A stretch of DNA of 62,493 bases from Bacteroidota bacterium (lineage in GTDB: Bacteria > Bacteroidota > Bacteroidia > Bacteroidales > Dysgonomonadaceae). Position 1 is the first letter of the stretch, and each line of letters opens with the position of its first letter. Location of the stretch: assembly GCA_023622765.1 (NCBI GenBank), contig JAMNYO010000133.1, positions 1 through 62,493 of the forward strand, read 5' to 3'. The position numbers and the translations under genes are program-made. Under the pieces are notes generated by a model, which saw only the letters and a program-made list of their open reading frames with translations, had not been told where the DNA came from and did no database searches. Positions 18,606 to 27,002 of the stretch are shown in pieces.

Positions 18606-19448
18606 CTACAGTACCCTTTTGGGAACAAAGAAGTCGCTTTGCGTCAGGCCACACTTCTTCGCGACCTGCAGGCAGTAGTCGAGCCGCCCCATGGTGTAGT
18701 TGCGGGTGTCGGATCCGAAGGTGAACTTCAGCCCGGCCCGCTTTGCCATGGTGATGAACTCTTCGTGCGGGGTGCGTGCCGTGTTGTTGATCTCGATGGC
18801 TATGCCGCGGGCTTCAGCCGCCTCGATAATCCGGCTCAGGCGCTCCTTTGTCCATAGCTTGTAGTAGTCCCTCGCCACGCTGCCCGGCAGGTAGAGCGGC
18901 CAGCCCAGTATATCGAGCGGCTCGGGGTTGGTGATCACGTCGATCGTGTGGTCGAAGTAGCGCTGCATGAAGAACTCCACGTCGCCGATGTAGGTGGCTA
19001 TCTCCCAGATCTTCAATTCATCCCCGTACTCGTTGCCGTTGGGCAGCACCTGCGGGTCCATCAACACGTAGTCGGCCTTCCGGATCAGTTCCGGCGATAA
19101 CCTTTTGCTCCAGCCCAACACCATCGGTTGTAATCCCACGTACACGGGATAGGGGAACGTCTCGTCGAAAAACTTTTTCACCGCCTCGTCGTCCCACATT
19201 TTCCAGGGTGCCACGTTATTCACCACGCCAAATTGAATACCGGTTTTTTCCCCCACGGCCACGACATCTTCAATGGTAAACTCGTCGGTCGTGTGCACGT
19301 GCAGGTCCATTAGTCGGTAGGGGAGGTCATGTTGCCCCCGTGCGCTGCCCCGGTTTGCGTGGCTAAACAGTGGGTTGGCCAGTAGTGGGGAGGCGGCGAT
19401 GGCTCCGCCGGCTATCCCTGCGCTTTTCAAGAAGTTTCTTCGGTTCAT
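18606..19448 (-). CDS. Tat-exported PHP-domain phosphoesterase-like protein
   Basis: 280 residues with a twin-arginine signal (NRRNFLKSAGIAGG) and a PHP-type metal-binding start, LMDLHVHTTDEF (about residues 46-57). Further metal-ligand candidates are IEINN and the C-terminal FGSDTRNY. PHP proteins are metallo-phosphoesterases; this one is predicted to act outside the cytoplasm, possibly on sugar phosphates released by the neighbouring locus (inference). It converges on the DUF4855 gene. The 118 bp between them hold no gene I can support. Confidence 0.75.
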   Translation of the reverse strand: MNRRNFLKSAGIAGGAIAASPLLANPLFSHANRGSARGQHDLPYRLMDLHVHTTDEFTIEDVVAVGEKTGIQFGVVNNVAPWKMWDDEAVKKFFDETFPYPVYVGLQPMVLGWSKRLSPELIRKADYVLMDPQVLPNGNEYGDELKIWEIATYIGDVEFFMQRYFDHTIDVITNPEPLDILGWPLYLPGSVARDYYKLWTKERLSRIIEAAEARGIAIEINNTARTPHEEFITMAKRAGLKFTFGSDTRNYTMGRLDYCLQVAKKCGLTQSDFFVPKRVL

Positions 19449-19735
19449 ATCGAATGCTGTTATATGGGTAAGTTCATGGATTCCTACCGCGAACCTACGC
19501 GAAAAAAATCAATTATCGATAGGCTTCTTCATTTTTCACGTTTCTAAACGGGAGTGAAAATGGAGCGAAAACAAGCATTGGGAATTCACGCTATTTTTCG
19601 TGCCTATCGCGGGTATTCCGAAGAAAAACCCGTACATTCGCGGGAAATTTGGAGAAAATTTTACACGGGAAATTTACAAGTAGGATTTGGCGTGTAGTTT
19701 ACAAAGAAATTTGCATTTGAAATATCGATAAGCTT
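19449..19735. other. Divergent intergenic region
   Basis: 287 bp between the PHP gene and the DUF1015 gene. No full TTG/TAnnTTTG promoter stands out on either strand, and I see no RNA or repeat. Both genes presumably have their promoters here. Confidence 0.3.
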
Positions 19736-20977
19736 ATGTTAGTAAAACCGTTTCAAGGTGTTCGCCCGCCCAGGGAGTTCGTGGAGGAGGTTGCCTCGCG
19801 CCCTTACGATGTGTTGAGTTCCGAGGAGGCCCGTGAAGAGGCCCGGGGAAATGAAAAGTCGCTCTACCATATTATTAAGCCGGAGATCGACTTCCCACCG
19901 GGAAAGGATGAGCATGACCCGGACGTGTACGATAAGGCGCGAGAGAACTTCCGGATGTTTCAAGAGAACGGCTGGTTGGTTCAAGATGAACGGGAGATCT
20001 ATTACCTCTACGCGCAGACCCGGAACGGCAAGACGCAGTATGGCTGGGTGGTAGGTGTACACGTGGAGGAGTACATGAGCGGCAAGGTCAAGAAGCACGA
20101 GCTCACCCGCCACGATAAGGAGGAGGACAGGATGAAGCACGTGCGGGTGACCAACGCGAACGTGGAGCCGGTCTTCTTCGCGTACCGCTACAACGAGGCG
20201 CTGGATGAGATTGCCCGCGAGGTGACCGCCCGGGAGCCTGAATACGACTTCGTCTCCGCCGATGGGGTGGGGCACCACCTGTGGTTGGTGTCGCACGACG
20301 AGGAGATCCAGCGGGTCACCCGCGCTTTCGCGGCGATCCCCGAGCTCTACATCGCCGATGGGCACCACCGCACCGCCGCGGCCGCCTTGGTGGGAGCGGA
20401 GAAGGCCAGAAACAACCCCCACCATGTCGGGAACGAGGAGTATAACTACTTCATGGCGGTCTGCTTCCCCGATAACCAGTTGACCATCATCGACTACAAC
20501 CGGGTGCTAAAGGATTTGAACGGGATGACCCCCGATGAGTTCATTCAAAAACTGGAACGCGATTTCGTGGTGAAACCCACGGGATCGGAGCTCCAAAGGC
20601 CCACCGGGCGGCACAATTTTTCCATCTACCTCGATGGCCGCGCCTTTAGCCTCACCCTGAAACCGGGCCTGTACGAAGATGACAACCCTATTAATAGACT
20701 CGACGTCACGATCGCGTCGAACCTCATCCTCGATGAACTGTTGGATATCAAGGACCTGAGAAGCGACCGACGGGTCGACTTCGTGGGGGGTATCCGCGGC
20801 TTGGGCGCGCTTGAGGAGCGGGTGGATAGCGGGGAGATGGCCCTGGCCCTGGCCTTGTACCCCGTATCGATGGAGCAACTGATAGAGATCGCGGATACCG
20901 GGAACATCATGCCGCCAAAAACCACCTGGTTCGAGCCGAAGTTGCGCTCGGGCCTCGTGATCCACAAGTTGGTATAA
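19736..20977 (+). CDS. DUF1015 protein with DGHHR motif
   Basis: 413-residue cytoplasmic protein of the DUF1015 family, full length. It starts with the family signature PFQGVRPP and carries ADGHHRTAAA (Asp208-Arg212). The DGHHR motif is shared with ParB-fold serine kinases of the SerK/SbnI type, so a small-molecule kinase-like activity is possible but not shown. In many Bacteroidetes this family is next to serA/serC; here it stands alone, followed by a broken hicA tail. Confidence 0.85.
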   Translation: MLVKPFQGVRPPREFVEEVASRPYDVLSSEEAREEARGNEKSLYHIIKPEIDFPPGKDEHDPDVYDKARENFRMFQENGWLVQDEREIYYLYAQTRNGKTQYGWVVGVHVEEYMSGKVKKHELTRHDKEEDRMKHVRVTNANVEPVFFAYRYNEALDEIAREVTAREPEYDFVSADGVGHHLWLVSHDEEIQRVTRAFAAIPELYIADGHHRTAAAALVGAEKARNNPHHVGNEEYNYFMAVCFPDNQLTIIDYNRVLKDLNGMTPDEFIQKLERDFVVKPTGSELQRPTGRHNFSIYLDGRAFSLTLKPGLYEDDNPINRLDVTIASNLILDELLDIKDLRSDRRVDFVGGIRGLGALEERVDSGEMALALALYPVSMEQLIEIADTGNIMPPKTTWFEPKLRSGLVIHKLV

Positions 20978-20983
20978 AAAAGG

Positions 20984-21106
20984 GAAAGCCATCGACAATT
21001 CAAGTATCCCACGAAAAAGGGTACTGTTACCGTAAGCGGGAAACCGAATGAAGTCTTAGACCAATTTATTTTAAACAGCATTTGGAAACAGGCAGGGTGG
21101 CGCTAA
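20984..21106 (+). pseudogene. Truncated hicA toxin remnant
   Basis: Reading in frame just behind the DUF1015 stop gives SHRQFKYPTKKGTVTVSGKP followed by NEVLDQFILNSIWKQAGWR and a stop at 21104-21106. This is the C-terminal half of a HicA mRNA interferase, including the SHRQF histidine region and the TVTV-GKP strand. The N-terminal half, a start codon and a hicB partner are absent, so it is a dead fragment. Confidence 0.8.
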
Positions 21107-21215
21107 GCTTCCTGCAAGAAAAACAGCAAAATGTATAGTTTGCTTAATGTTCAATTGCGGTGTCATGATTTTTTTGTAAAAAGTGGATAAATTATCCGTT
21201 TTCCTGATAATATTA

Positions 21216-21272
21216 TTTGCATATCAAATAACCTTCCCCTATCTTTGCCATGTATACAATTATGATATGCAA
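21216..21272 (+). promoter_or_regulatory. higBA promoter and operator
   Basis: TTTG (21216-21219), 20 bases, TATCTTTG (21240-21247) is a near-ideal promoter. A perfect 10-bp inverted repeat TTGCATATCA/TGATATGCAA (21217-21226 and 21263-21272) covers the -33 box on one side and the first base of the start codon on the other; a TGTATACA palindrome (21251-21258) lies between. This fits autorepression by HigA. Confidence 0.85.
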
Positions 21273-21568
21273 TGAGGATTATATCGCACCGCACGATAAG
21301 AGAGTACTCCAAGCGAAATCCTAAGGCTGAGAGCGCGCTGGAAGCGTGGTATAAAACCACGAGCAAGGCAAATTGGACATGTTTCGCGGACATGAAAAAA
21401 GACTTTAACAGTGTGGACAGCGTGGGTAATCAGCGTTACGTGTTCAACATCAAGGGAAACGACTATCGTTTGGTGGTAATCGTTCGCTTTGTTTTGGGAA
21501 CTGTCTTTATTCGTTTTATCGGCACGCATCAGGAATACGACAAAATAAAAGACATACAAAATATTTAA
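21272..21568 (+). CDS. higB: HigB-family mRNA interferase toxin
   Basis: 98-residue toxin of the HigB_toxin (RelE superfamily) group, expected to cut ribosome-bound mRNA. Landmarks are the N-terminal MRIISHRTIREYSKR, ALEAWYK, NWTCFADMKKDF, and the C-terminal strand pair YRLVVIV / VFIRFIGTHQEYDKI. It precedes its antitoxin by 4 bp, the reversed toxin-first order typical of higBA. The start codon lies inside the operator inverted repeat. Confidence 0.92.
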   Translation: MRIISHRTIREYSKRNPKAESALEAWYKTTSKANWTCFADMKKDFNSVDSVGNQRYVFNIKGNDYRLVVIVRFVLGTVFIRFIGTHQEYDKIKDIQNI

Positions 21569-21572
21569 CGTC

Positions 21573-21938
21573 ATGGCAAAAATAAAAACAGAGGCAGAAT
21601 ATGAAGCTTTAATGCAGCGCATCGAAGAGCTTTTGCTCGTCACGGATGACAGTACGCCTGTGACAGATAAGAATATGATTGAACTGGACATGCTCGTGGA
21701 TTTGGTTGAAGAGTATGAGTTGGAACATTATCCCATAGGTACTCCCAGCCTTGTGGAAGCCATGAAGTTGCGCATGTACGAAATGAATCTCACGCAAGAG
21801 AGGCTCGCGCAAATGCTTGGGCTTAGCCAATCGCGCGTGAGCGATTACCTCACGGGCAAAACGGAACCCACGCTAAAAGTAGCCCGCGCCATAAGCAAAG
21901 AGCTCAATATCGATTCATCTATTGTATTGGGGGTATAA
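21573..21938 (+). CDS. higA: HigA-family antitoxin with helix-turn-helix
   Basis: 121 residues. The N-terminal half (MAKIKTEAEYEALMQRIEEL) is the acidic toxin-binding part. The C-terminal half is a Xre-type helix-turn-helix, LTQERLAQMLGLSQSRVSDY followed by LTGKTEPTLK (about 75-104). It neutralises HigB and should bind the inverted repeat upstream. The stop codon overlaps the first base of the terminator stem. Confidence 0.92.
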   Translation: MAKIKTEAEYEALMQRIEELLLVTDDSTPVTDKNMIELDMLVDLVEEYELEHYPIGTPSLVEAMKLRMYEMNLTQERLAQMLGLSQSRVSDYLTGKTEPTLKVARAISKELNIDSSIVLGV

Positions 21939-21973
21939 AAAAATGTCTATTTCCGTTGAAATAGACATTTTTT
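21938..21973 (+). terminator. higBA terminator
   Basis: A perfect 16-bp stem (21938-21953 with 21958-21973) with a CGTT loop and a six-T tail. Confidence 0.92.
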
Positions 21974-22009
21974 AAAACAGGTTACTGCTATACAGAAACT
22001 TTGTCGTTG

Positions 22010-22085
22010 TCGGGATGAGAAGATTCGAACTTCCGACCCCTCGCCCCCCAGACGAGTACTCTAAACCGGACTGAGCTACATCCCG
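22010..22085 (-). tRNA. tRNA-Pro (anticodon GGG)
   Basis: On the minus strand the 76-nt cloverleaf folds fully: 7-bp acceptor CGGGATG/CATCCCG, D-arm GCTC/GAGT, anticodon stem CTCGT/GCGAG with loop CTGGGGG (anticodon GGG), five-base variable loop, and T-arm GGAAG-TTCGAAT-CTTCT, discriminator A. CCA is not encoded. Confidence 0.95.
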
Positions 22086-22097
22086 AAAACGTGCCTG

Positions 22098-22129
22098 CAA
22101 AAGTATCACATAAATTTCAAATATGCAAA
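22098..22129 (-). promoter_or_regulatory. Promoter for tRNA-Pro
   Basis: On the minus strand TTTG (22129-22126), 20 bases, TACTTTTG (22105-22098), ending 12 nt before the tRNA. The remaining 22130-22405 towards lpxD is AT-rich at first and shows no gene; I see no clear promoter for lpxD. Confidence 0.8.
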
Positions 22130-22405
22130 TTTCTTCTCCTTTATCTTTAATGTATATTATGAAATAATATGGCGATAGATAAGGAATAAAGTTGTTAATT
22201 TGCGGACTAATATTTGATATTGAGGGGTTGACTACATGACATGTTGCCCGGATGTTGAAGTGACTTCGCGCGTGATTCAAGAGATTTGGCGCAAGTATCA
22301 CACGATTGAGCGCATGGTTCAACATGCGGTGTAGCACGGGTCCCAGGCGTTTTAGTGTGAGAACAAATGGATTGAGCGCGAACCCCATAGAAAAAACGAG
22401 AACGA

Positions 22406-23452
22406 ATGGTTTTTACTGCAAGACAAATTGCCGACTTCTTACAGGGAGAGATCGTTGGCAACCCCGATGTTATCGTGTCTGATTTTTCGAAAATTGAAGA
22501 GGGTAAGGCAGGCACGCTCACCTTTCTCGCTAATCCCAAATATACTTCCTATATCTATACTACCCAGGCCGATATCGTGCTGGTAAACAGCGATTTCGTC
22601 CCCGATAAGCCTATCAAGGCCACCCTCGTGAAAGTGAGCAACGCGTATCAAGCGCTGGCGTCGCTGTTAGAGATGGTGAACGTTACCAAGCCGCGCAAGG
22701 CGGGGCGTGAAGAGATGAGTTTCGTCGCGCCATCGGCTCAACTGGGCGAAGGGGTACACGTGGGTGCCTTCGCGTACGTGGGCGAGAACGCTACCATCGG
22801 CGAAGGGTCGGTCATCCACCCGCAGGTCTACATCGGTGAAAACGTGAAGGTCGGCAAGGATTGTATCCTCTACCCGGGCGTGAAGGTGTACCGCGACTGC
22901 GTGATCGGTGATCGTTGTATTATCCATTCCGGGGCGGTCATCGGTGCCGATGGGTTCGGATACAGCCAAGAGAGCGGCAGGTACCACAAGATCCCGCAAG
23001 TGGGCAACGTGCTCATCGAGGAGGATGTGGAGATCGGTGCCAACACCACCATCGACAGGGCCGTGATGGGCTCCACCGTGATTCGCCGAGGCGTGAAACT
23101 CGACAACCTGATACAGGTGGCCCACAACTGCGAGATTGGCGAGCACACCGCCATGGCGGCGCAGGTGGGCATTGCAGGCTCTACCAAGATCGAGGAGCAT
23201 TGCGTCTTGGCAGGGCAGGTGGGTATCGGGGGTCATATCACCATCGGGAAAAACTCGCGGATAGGGGCGCAATCGGGCATCATCAGCAACACCAAAGAGG
23301 GTTCGGAGGTGATGGGTTCACCCGCCATCCCTCTGAAAAGCTACTTCAGGTCGAGCGTGATAACCCCCAAGCTGCCCGATATGTACAAGCAGCTGGCCGC
23401 GCTGGAGCGGGAGGTCGCCAAGCTCAAGGAAAAACTGGCCGAAGAGGGGTAA
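22406..23452 (+). CDS. lpxD: UDP-3-O-acylglucosamine N-acyltransferase LpxD
   Basis: Third step of lipid A synthesis: adds the second acyl chain to UDP-3-O-acyl-glucosamine. 348 residues, normal length. N-terminal uridine-binding domain ([20 protein letters not shown]) is followed by left-handed beta-helix hexapeptide repeats ([20 protein letters not shown] and on), the catalytic His in [13 protein letters not shown], and the SGIISNT region. The C-terminal helix ends in a charged coil. First gene of the lpxD-lpxC/fabZ-lpxA group. Confidence 0.96.
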   Translation: MVFTARQIADFLQGEIVGNPDVIVSDFSKIEEGKAGTLTFLANPKYTSYIYTTQADIVLVNSDFVPDKPIKATLVKVSNAYQALASLLEMVNVTKPRKAGREEMSFVAPSAQLGEGVHVGAFAYVGENATIGEGSVIHPQVYIGENVKVGKDCILYPGVKVYRDCVIGDRCIIHSGAVIGADGFGYSQESGRYHKIPQVGNVLIEEDVEIGANTTIDRAVMGSTVIRRGVKLDNLIQVAHNCEIGEHTAMAAQVGIAGSTKIEEHCVLAGQVGIGGHITIGKNSRIGAQSGIISNTKEGSEVMGSPAIPLKSYFRSSVITPKLPDMYKQLAALEREVAKLKEKLAEEG

Positions 23453-23519
23453 AACCACCTTTTTCCTCATTCTTTCAAAAATCAAATCGATATTCTGGCT
23501 GGATTTCGCACTTTTGGTG

Positions 23520-23527
23520 TATATTTG
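23520..23527 (+). promoter_or_regulatory. -7 box before lpxC/fabZ
   Basis: TATATTTG lies 40 bp before the GTG start of lpxC/fabZ, within the 114-bp gap after lpxD, suggesting an internal promoter. The -33 position is poor (TTCTGG). Confidence 0.5.
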
Positions 23528-23566
23528 CACAAAAATAGCCAAAATGTGTAATTTAATTTTGACACA

Positions 23567-24949
23567 GTGAAACAGAGAACAATACAAGAGTGCTTCACGT
23601 TGCGGGGAATCGGTCTCCATACCGGGTTCGATATCGAGGTGACCTTTAATCCCGCCCCCGTTGACCACGGGGTAAAGATCAAGCGGATTGACTTGGAAGA
23701 CAAACCCGTTATCGACGCGTTGGCCGAAAACGTGGTGAACACGCAGCGCGGCACCGTGGTGGGTAAGAATAACGTGACGGTGAGCACCATCGAGCACGCC
23801 CTGTCGGCGCTCTACGCCTTGGGGATCGACAACTGCCTGATCGAGGTCAACTCGGCAGAGTTCCCCATCCTCGACGGCAGCGCGATCGAGTACGTGAAAG
23901 CCGTCCGTAAGGTGGGGATCAAGGAGCAGGCGAAGGACAAGGATTTCTACGTGGTGCGCAAAAAGATGGAGGTCACCGATCCCGAGACCGGGTCGAAGTT
24001 AACGCTGCTGCCCGACACCGACTTCTGCATCAACTCCTTTATCGAGTTCGATTCCCGCATCATCCCCAACCAGTCGGCTACCATGGACTCGGTGACCGAC
24101 TACGAGACGGAGATTGCCCCCGCGCGCACCTTCGTCTTCGTCCGCGAAATTCAACAGCTCAGGAAGGCGGGTTTAATCAAGGGGGGGAACCTGGACAACG
24201 CGATCGTGATCTACGAGAGGCAGCTACCGCAAGAGGAGCTGGACGAGATAGCCGACGCGGTGAACGTGCCGCGGCACGATGCCAACGAGTTGGGATACCT
24301 CAACAACCGCGAGTTGGAGTTCCCCAACGAGCCGGCTCGCCACAAGCTACTCGACATCATCGGCGATATGGCCCTGGTGGGGAAGCCCATCAAGGGACGC
24401 GTGATCGCCGTTCGCCCCGGCCACAAGATCAACAACCAACTGGCGAGGCTCATTCGCCGCGACATCAAGCTCAACGAGGTACAGCCCCCCATCTACGACG
24501 TCTATACCGAGCCGGTGATGGATAACATCCGCATCCGCGAGTTGCTCCCGCACCGCTACCCGTTCCTCATGGTCGACAAGGTCATCCAGATGACCGATAC
24601 CTACATCGTGGGCGTGAAGAACACCACCACCAACGAGCCCTTCTTCGTGGGCCACTTCCCGCAGGAGCCGGTGATGCCGGGCGTGCTGCAAGTGGAAGCG
24701 ATGGCGCAGGTGGGTGGCCTCTTTGTCCTCTCGAGGCTGGATGAGCCGGAGCGCTACTCCACCTATTTTCTGAAGATTGATAACGTGAAGTTCCGGCACA
24801 AGGTGGTTCCCGGTGATACCCTCGTCTTCCGGGTGGAGCTCACCAGTGAAATTCGCCGGGGCATCGCGACCATGCGGGGACTGGCATTCATCGGTGACAA
24901 GGTGGTGTCGGAGGCCGATTTCACGGCGCAAATCATTAAGAACAAGTAA
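23567..24949 (+). CDS. lpxC/fabZ: Bifunctional LpxC deacetylase / FabZ dehydratase
   Basis: Fusion enzyme typical of Bacteroidetes. Residues 1-about 310 are LpxC, the zinc-dependent deacetylase committing to lipid A: KQRTIQECFTLRGIGLHTG, STIEHALSALYA with a zinc His, and HKLLDIIGDMAL with the second His and Asp ligands. Residues about 320-460 are FabZ, the 3-hydroxyacyl-ACP dehydratase of fatty-acid synthesis: LLPHRYPFLMVDKV and GHFPQEPVMPGVLQVEAMAQ with catalytic His and Glu. Start codon is GTG at 23567. lpxA follows 90 bp downstream. Confidence 0.97.
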   Translation: MKQRTIQECFTLRGIGLHTGFDIEVTFNPAPVDHGVKIKRIDLEDKPVIDALAENVVNTQRGTVVGKNNVTVSTIEHALSALYALGIDNCLIEVNSAEFPILDGSAIEYVKAVRKVGIKEQAKDKDFYVVRKKMEVTDPETGSKLTLLPDTDFCINSFIEFDSRIIPNQSATMDSVTDYETEIAPARTFVFVREIQQLRKAGLIKGGNLDNAIVIYERQLPQEELDEIADAVNVPRHDANELGYLNNRELEFPNEPARHKLLDIIGDMALVGKPIKGRVIAVRPGHKINNQLARLIRRDIKLNEVQPPIYDVYTEPVMDNIRIRELLPHRYPFLMVDKVIQMTDTYIVGVKNTTTNEPFFVGHFPQEPVMPGVLQVEAMAQVGGLFVLSRLDEPERYSTYFLKIDNVKFRHKVVPGDTLVFRVELTSEIRRGIATMRGLAFIGDKVVSEADFTAQIIKNK

Positions 24950-25039
24950 GTGAACGTTCGCGTGGCGCGTGGTGCCCGTTTGTGAATGGAACTCCCCGCG
25001 GCCGCGCGAATGTGGAAAAGATAACATGAATCGAAAGCT

Positions 25040-25828
25040 ATGACGACTGTTTCATCTTTAGCGTTCGTGCACCCCGAGGCCATCCTGGGCGATAACGTGG
25101 TGGTGGAACCTTTTGCCTACGTGGACCGCGGTACCGTGATTGGTGAAGGTACCCGCGTGATGGCGCAAGCCACCATCCTGCCGGGCGCCCGCGTCGGGAA
25201 GAACTGCGTGATATTCCCTCATGCCATCGTTTCGGCTATCCCCCAAGACCTCAAGTTTCAGGGAGAGGATACCACCGCCATCATCGGCGACAATACCACC
25301 ATACGAGAGTGCGCCACGGTGAATCGGGGCACCGCCTCGAAAGGGTTCACCAAGGTGGGCAATAACTGCCTCATCATGGCCTATAGCCACGTGGCCCACG
25401 ACTGTATCCTGAAAGATCACGTGATCCTGGGCAACACGACGCAGTTGGCGGGTGAAGTGGAGATCGACGACTACGCCATCTTGAGCGGGGGCACCCTGGT
25501 GCACCAGTTCTCCCGGATCGGCGCGCACGTGATGATCCAGGGGGGCTCGAAAATCCCGAAGGATATACCCCCCTACGTGATGGTGGGACGAGATCCCATC
25601 GTTTACGTGGGGCTCAACATCGTGGGGCTACGTAGGCGGGGCTTTACCAGCGAGCGGATAAACGCCATCCAGGAGGTCTACCGCTTGCTCTACATGTCGG
25701 GCCTCAACGTCACCCAGGCGACGGAGCGTATCGAGAAAGAGCTCCCGGCATCGGAAGAGCGCGACTACGTCTTGTCGTTTATCCGTTCCTCCGGGCGAGG
25801 CATCGTCAGGGGGAGCATGGAGGGGTGA
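25040..25828 (+). CDS. lpxA: UDP-GlcNAc O-acyltransferase LpxA
   Basis: First step of lipid A synthesis: transfers 3-hydroxyacyl from ACP to UDP-GlcNAc. 262 residues, full length. Hexapeptide beta-helix from VHPEAILGDNVVVEPFAYVD onward, catalytic His in YSHVAHDCILKD, the family strand GNTTQLAGEVEIDDYAILSG, and the C-terminal helical bundle (LRRRGFTSERINAIQEVYRL). Gap of 90 bp to lpxC/fabZ with no terminator, so co-transcription is likely. Confidence 0.97.
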   Translation: MTTVSSLAFVHPEAILGDNVVVEPFAYVDRGTVIGEGTRVMAQATILPGARVGKNCVIFPHAIVSAIPQDLKFQGEDTTAIIGDNTTIRECATVNRGTASKGFTKVGNNCLIMAYSHVAHDCILKDHVILGNTTQLAGEVEIDDYAILSGGTLVHQFSRIGAHVMIQGGSKIPKDIPPYVMVGRDPIVYVGLNIVGLRRRGFTSERINAIQEVYRLLYMSGLNVTQATERIEKELPASEERDYVLSFIRSSGRGIVRGSMEG

Positions 25829-25904
25829 TCGCGGGTCCGGGAGTGGATCTTGAGCGGTACAACCATGGTGTACCCATGTGGAGGCAACCACGGATGGTGT
25901 GACG

Positions 25905-26930
25905 ATGAAGAAATCCCTTTTTTTCCCGGCCGAGTGGCACCCGCAGAGCGGGGTTCAAGTGACTTGGCCTCATCGAGATACCGACTGGAAAGAGAACCTG
26001 GGGGAGGTGACCGGCTGTTACGTCGCCTTCTCGAAGGAGATCCTTCAGCGGGAGAAGCTGCTGGTGGCGTGTCGGGACACAGGTGAAGTATCGGCTCACT
26101 TCACCGCGGGAGAACGTGTGAACCTGCTTCTGCACGAGCTCCCGAGTAACGATACCTGGACGCGCGACCATGGTGGCGTGGGGCTGTTCAATGAAGGGCG
26201 ACCCCTGCTGGTCGACTTCGGCTTTAACGGCTGGGGACTGAAGTTCGCCGCGAACCACGACAACCAAATTACCCGGTATCTCTACGAGCGTTCGGCCTAC
26301 CGACAGGATGTGAGCTACCGGAACCGATTGGACTTTATCCTGGAGGGGGGCTCCATCGAGACGGACGGGGCGGGAACGCTCCTGACCACCTCCCGCTGCC
26401 TGCTCTCGCCCAACAGGAACGGGGCGCTCAACCGTGAACAGGTAGAGGAGCAGTTGAAGCTGACGCTCGGGGTTGAGCGGGTGCTGTGGTTGGATCACGG
26501 CTTCCTGGAAGGGGACGACACCGATAGCCATGTCGATACCCTGGCCCGTTTTTGCGACGAGGAGACCATCGCTTACGTGGCGTGCGACGACGAGGAGGAT
26601 ATTCACCACGGTGAACTCAGGGAGATGGAGCGGGAGTTGAAGGCTTTCGTGACCTCCAGCGGGGAGCCCTACCGGCTGCTGCCGCTGCCCATGGCGGATG
26701 CCCTGTATCATGAGGGGCGCCGCTTGCCCGCCACGTACGCCAACTTCCTGATCATCAACGGGGCGGTATTGATGCCGTTCTACGGCTCCCCGAAGGATGG
26801 TGTCGCCAAAAGGCAGTTACAACTCGCCTTTCCCGAAAGGGAGGTGATCGGCATCGATTGCCGGCCGCTTATCAAGCAGTCGGGTTCGTTGCACTGCGTG
26901 ACGATGCAGCTCCCCGCGGGGTTCTTGTAA
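25905..26930 (+). CDS. aguA: Agmatine deiminase
   Basis: Converts agmatine to N-carbamoylputrescine and ammonia (PAD_porph family, 341 aa from this start). Visible active-site elements: DTWTRDHG (Asp88), ILEGGSIETDG (Glu147 region), DTDSHVDTLARF (His209), and the nucleophile Cys331 in SGSLHCVTMQLP. ATG at 25905 was preferred to an in-frame GTG at 25878, since family members start at this point with FFPAEW. It is followed by the N-carbamoylputrescine amidase gene, completing the agmatine-to-putrescine route. Confidence 0.92.
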   Translation: MKKSLFFPAEWHPQSGVQVTWPHRDTDWKENLGEVTGCYVAFSKEILQREKLLVACRDTGEVSAHFTAGERVNLLLHELPSNDTWTRDHGGVGLFNEGRPLLVDFGFNGWGLKFAANHDNQITRYLYERSAYRQDVSYRNRLDFILEGGSIETDGAGTLLTTSRCLLSPNRNGALNREQVEEQLKLTLGVERVLWLDHGFLEGDDTDSHVDTLARFCDEETIAYVACDDEEDIHHGELREMERELKAFVTSSGEPYRLLPLPMADALYHEGRRLPATYANFLIINGAVLMPFYGSPKDGVAKRQLQLAFPEREVIGIDCRPLIKQSGSLHCVTMQLPAGFL

Positions 26931-26952
26931 TTGTTTATTCGGATCAATATTT

Positions 26953-26971
26953 TTTTGCTTTCAAAGCAAAA
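26953..26971 (+). promoter_or_regulatory. Small AT hairpin between aguA and aguB
   Basis: TTTTGCTTT and AAAGCAAAA form a near-palindrome (26953-26971) in the 72-bp gap. It is too weak for a terminator and may affect translation of aguB or bind a protein. Confidence 0.4.
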
Positions 26972-27002
26972 TGAAAATAACAACACGCGAAAACGAATAA
27001 CT

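Noticed and set aside
18528-18857. Plus-strand frame starting DSVPHRVTLPNGLEI behind the DUF4855 gene
   Set aside because: Most of it is antisense to the PHP gene; the first 25 codons look protein-like, but there is no family match I can name.
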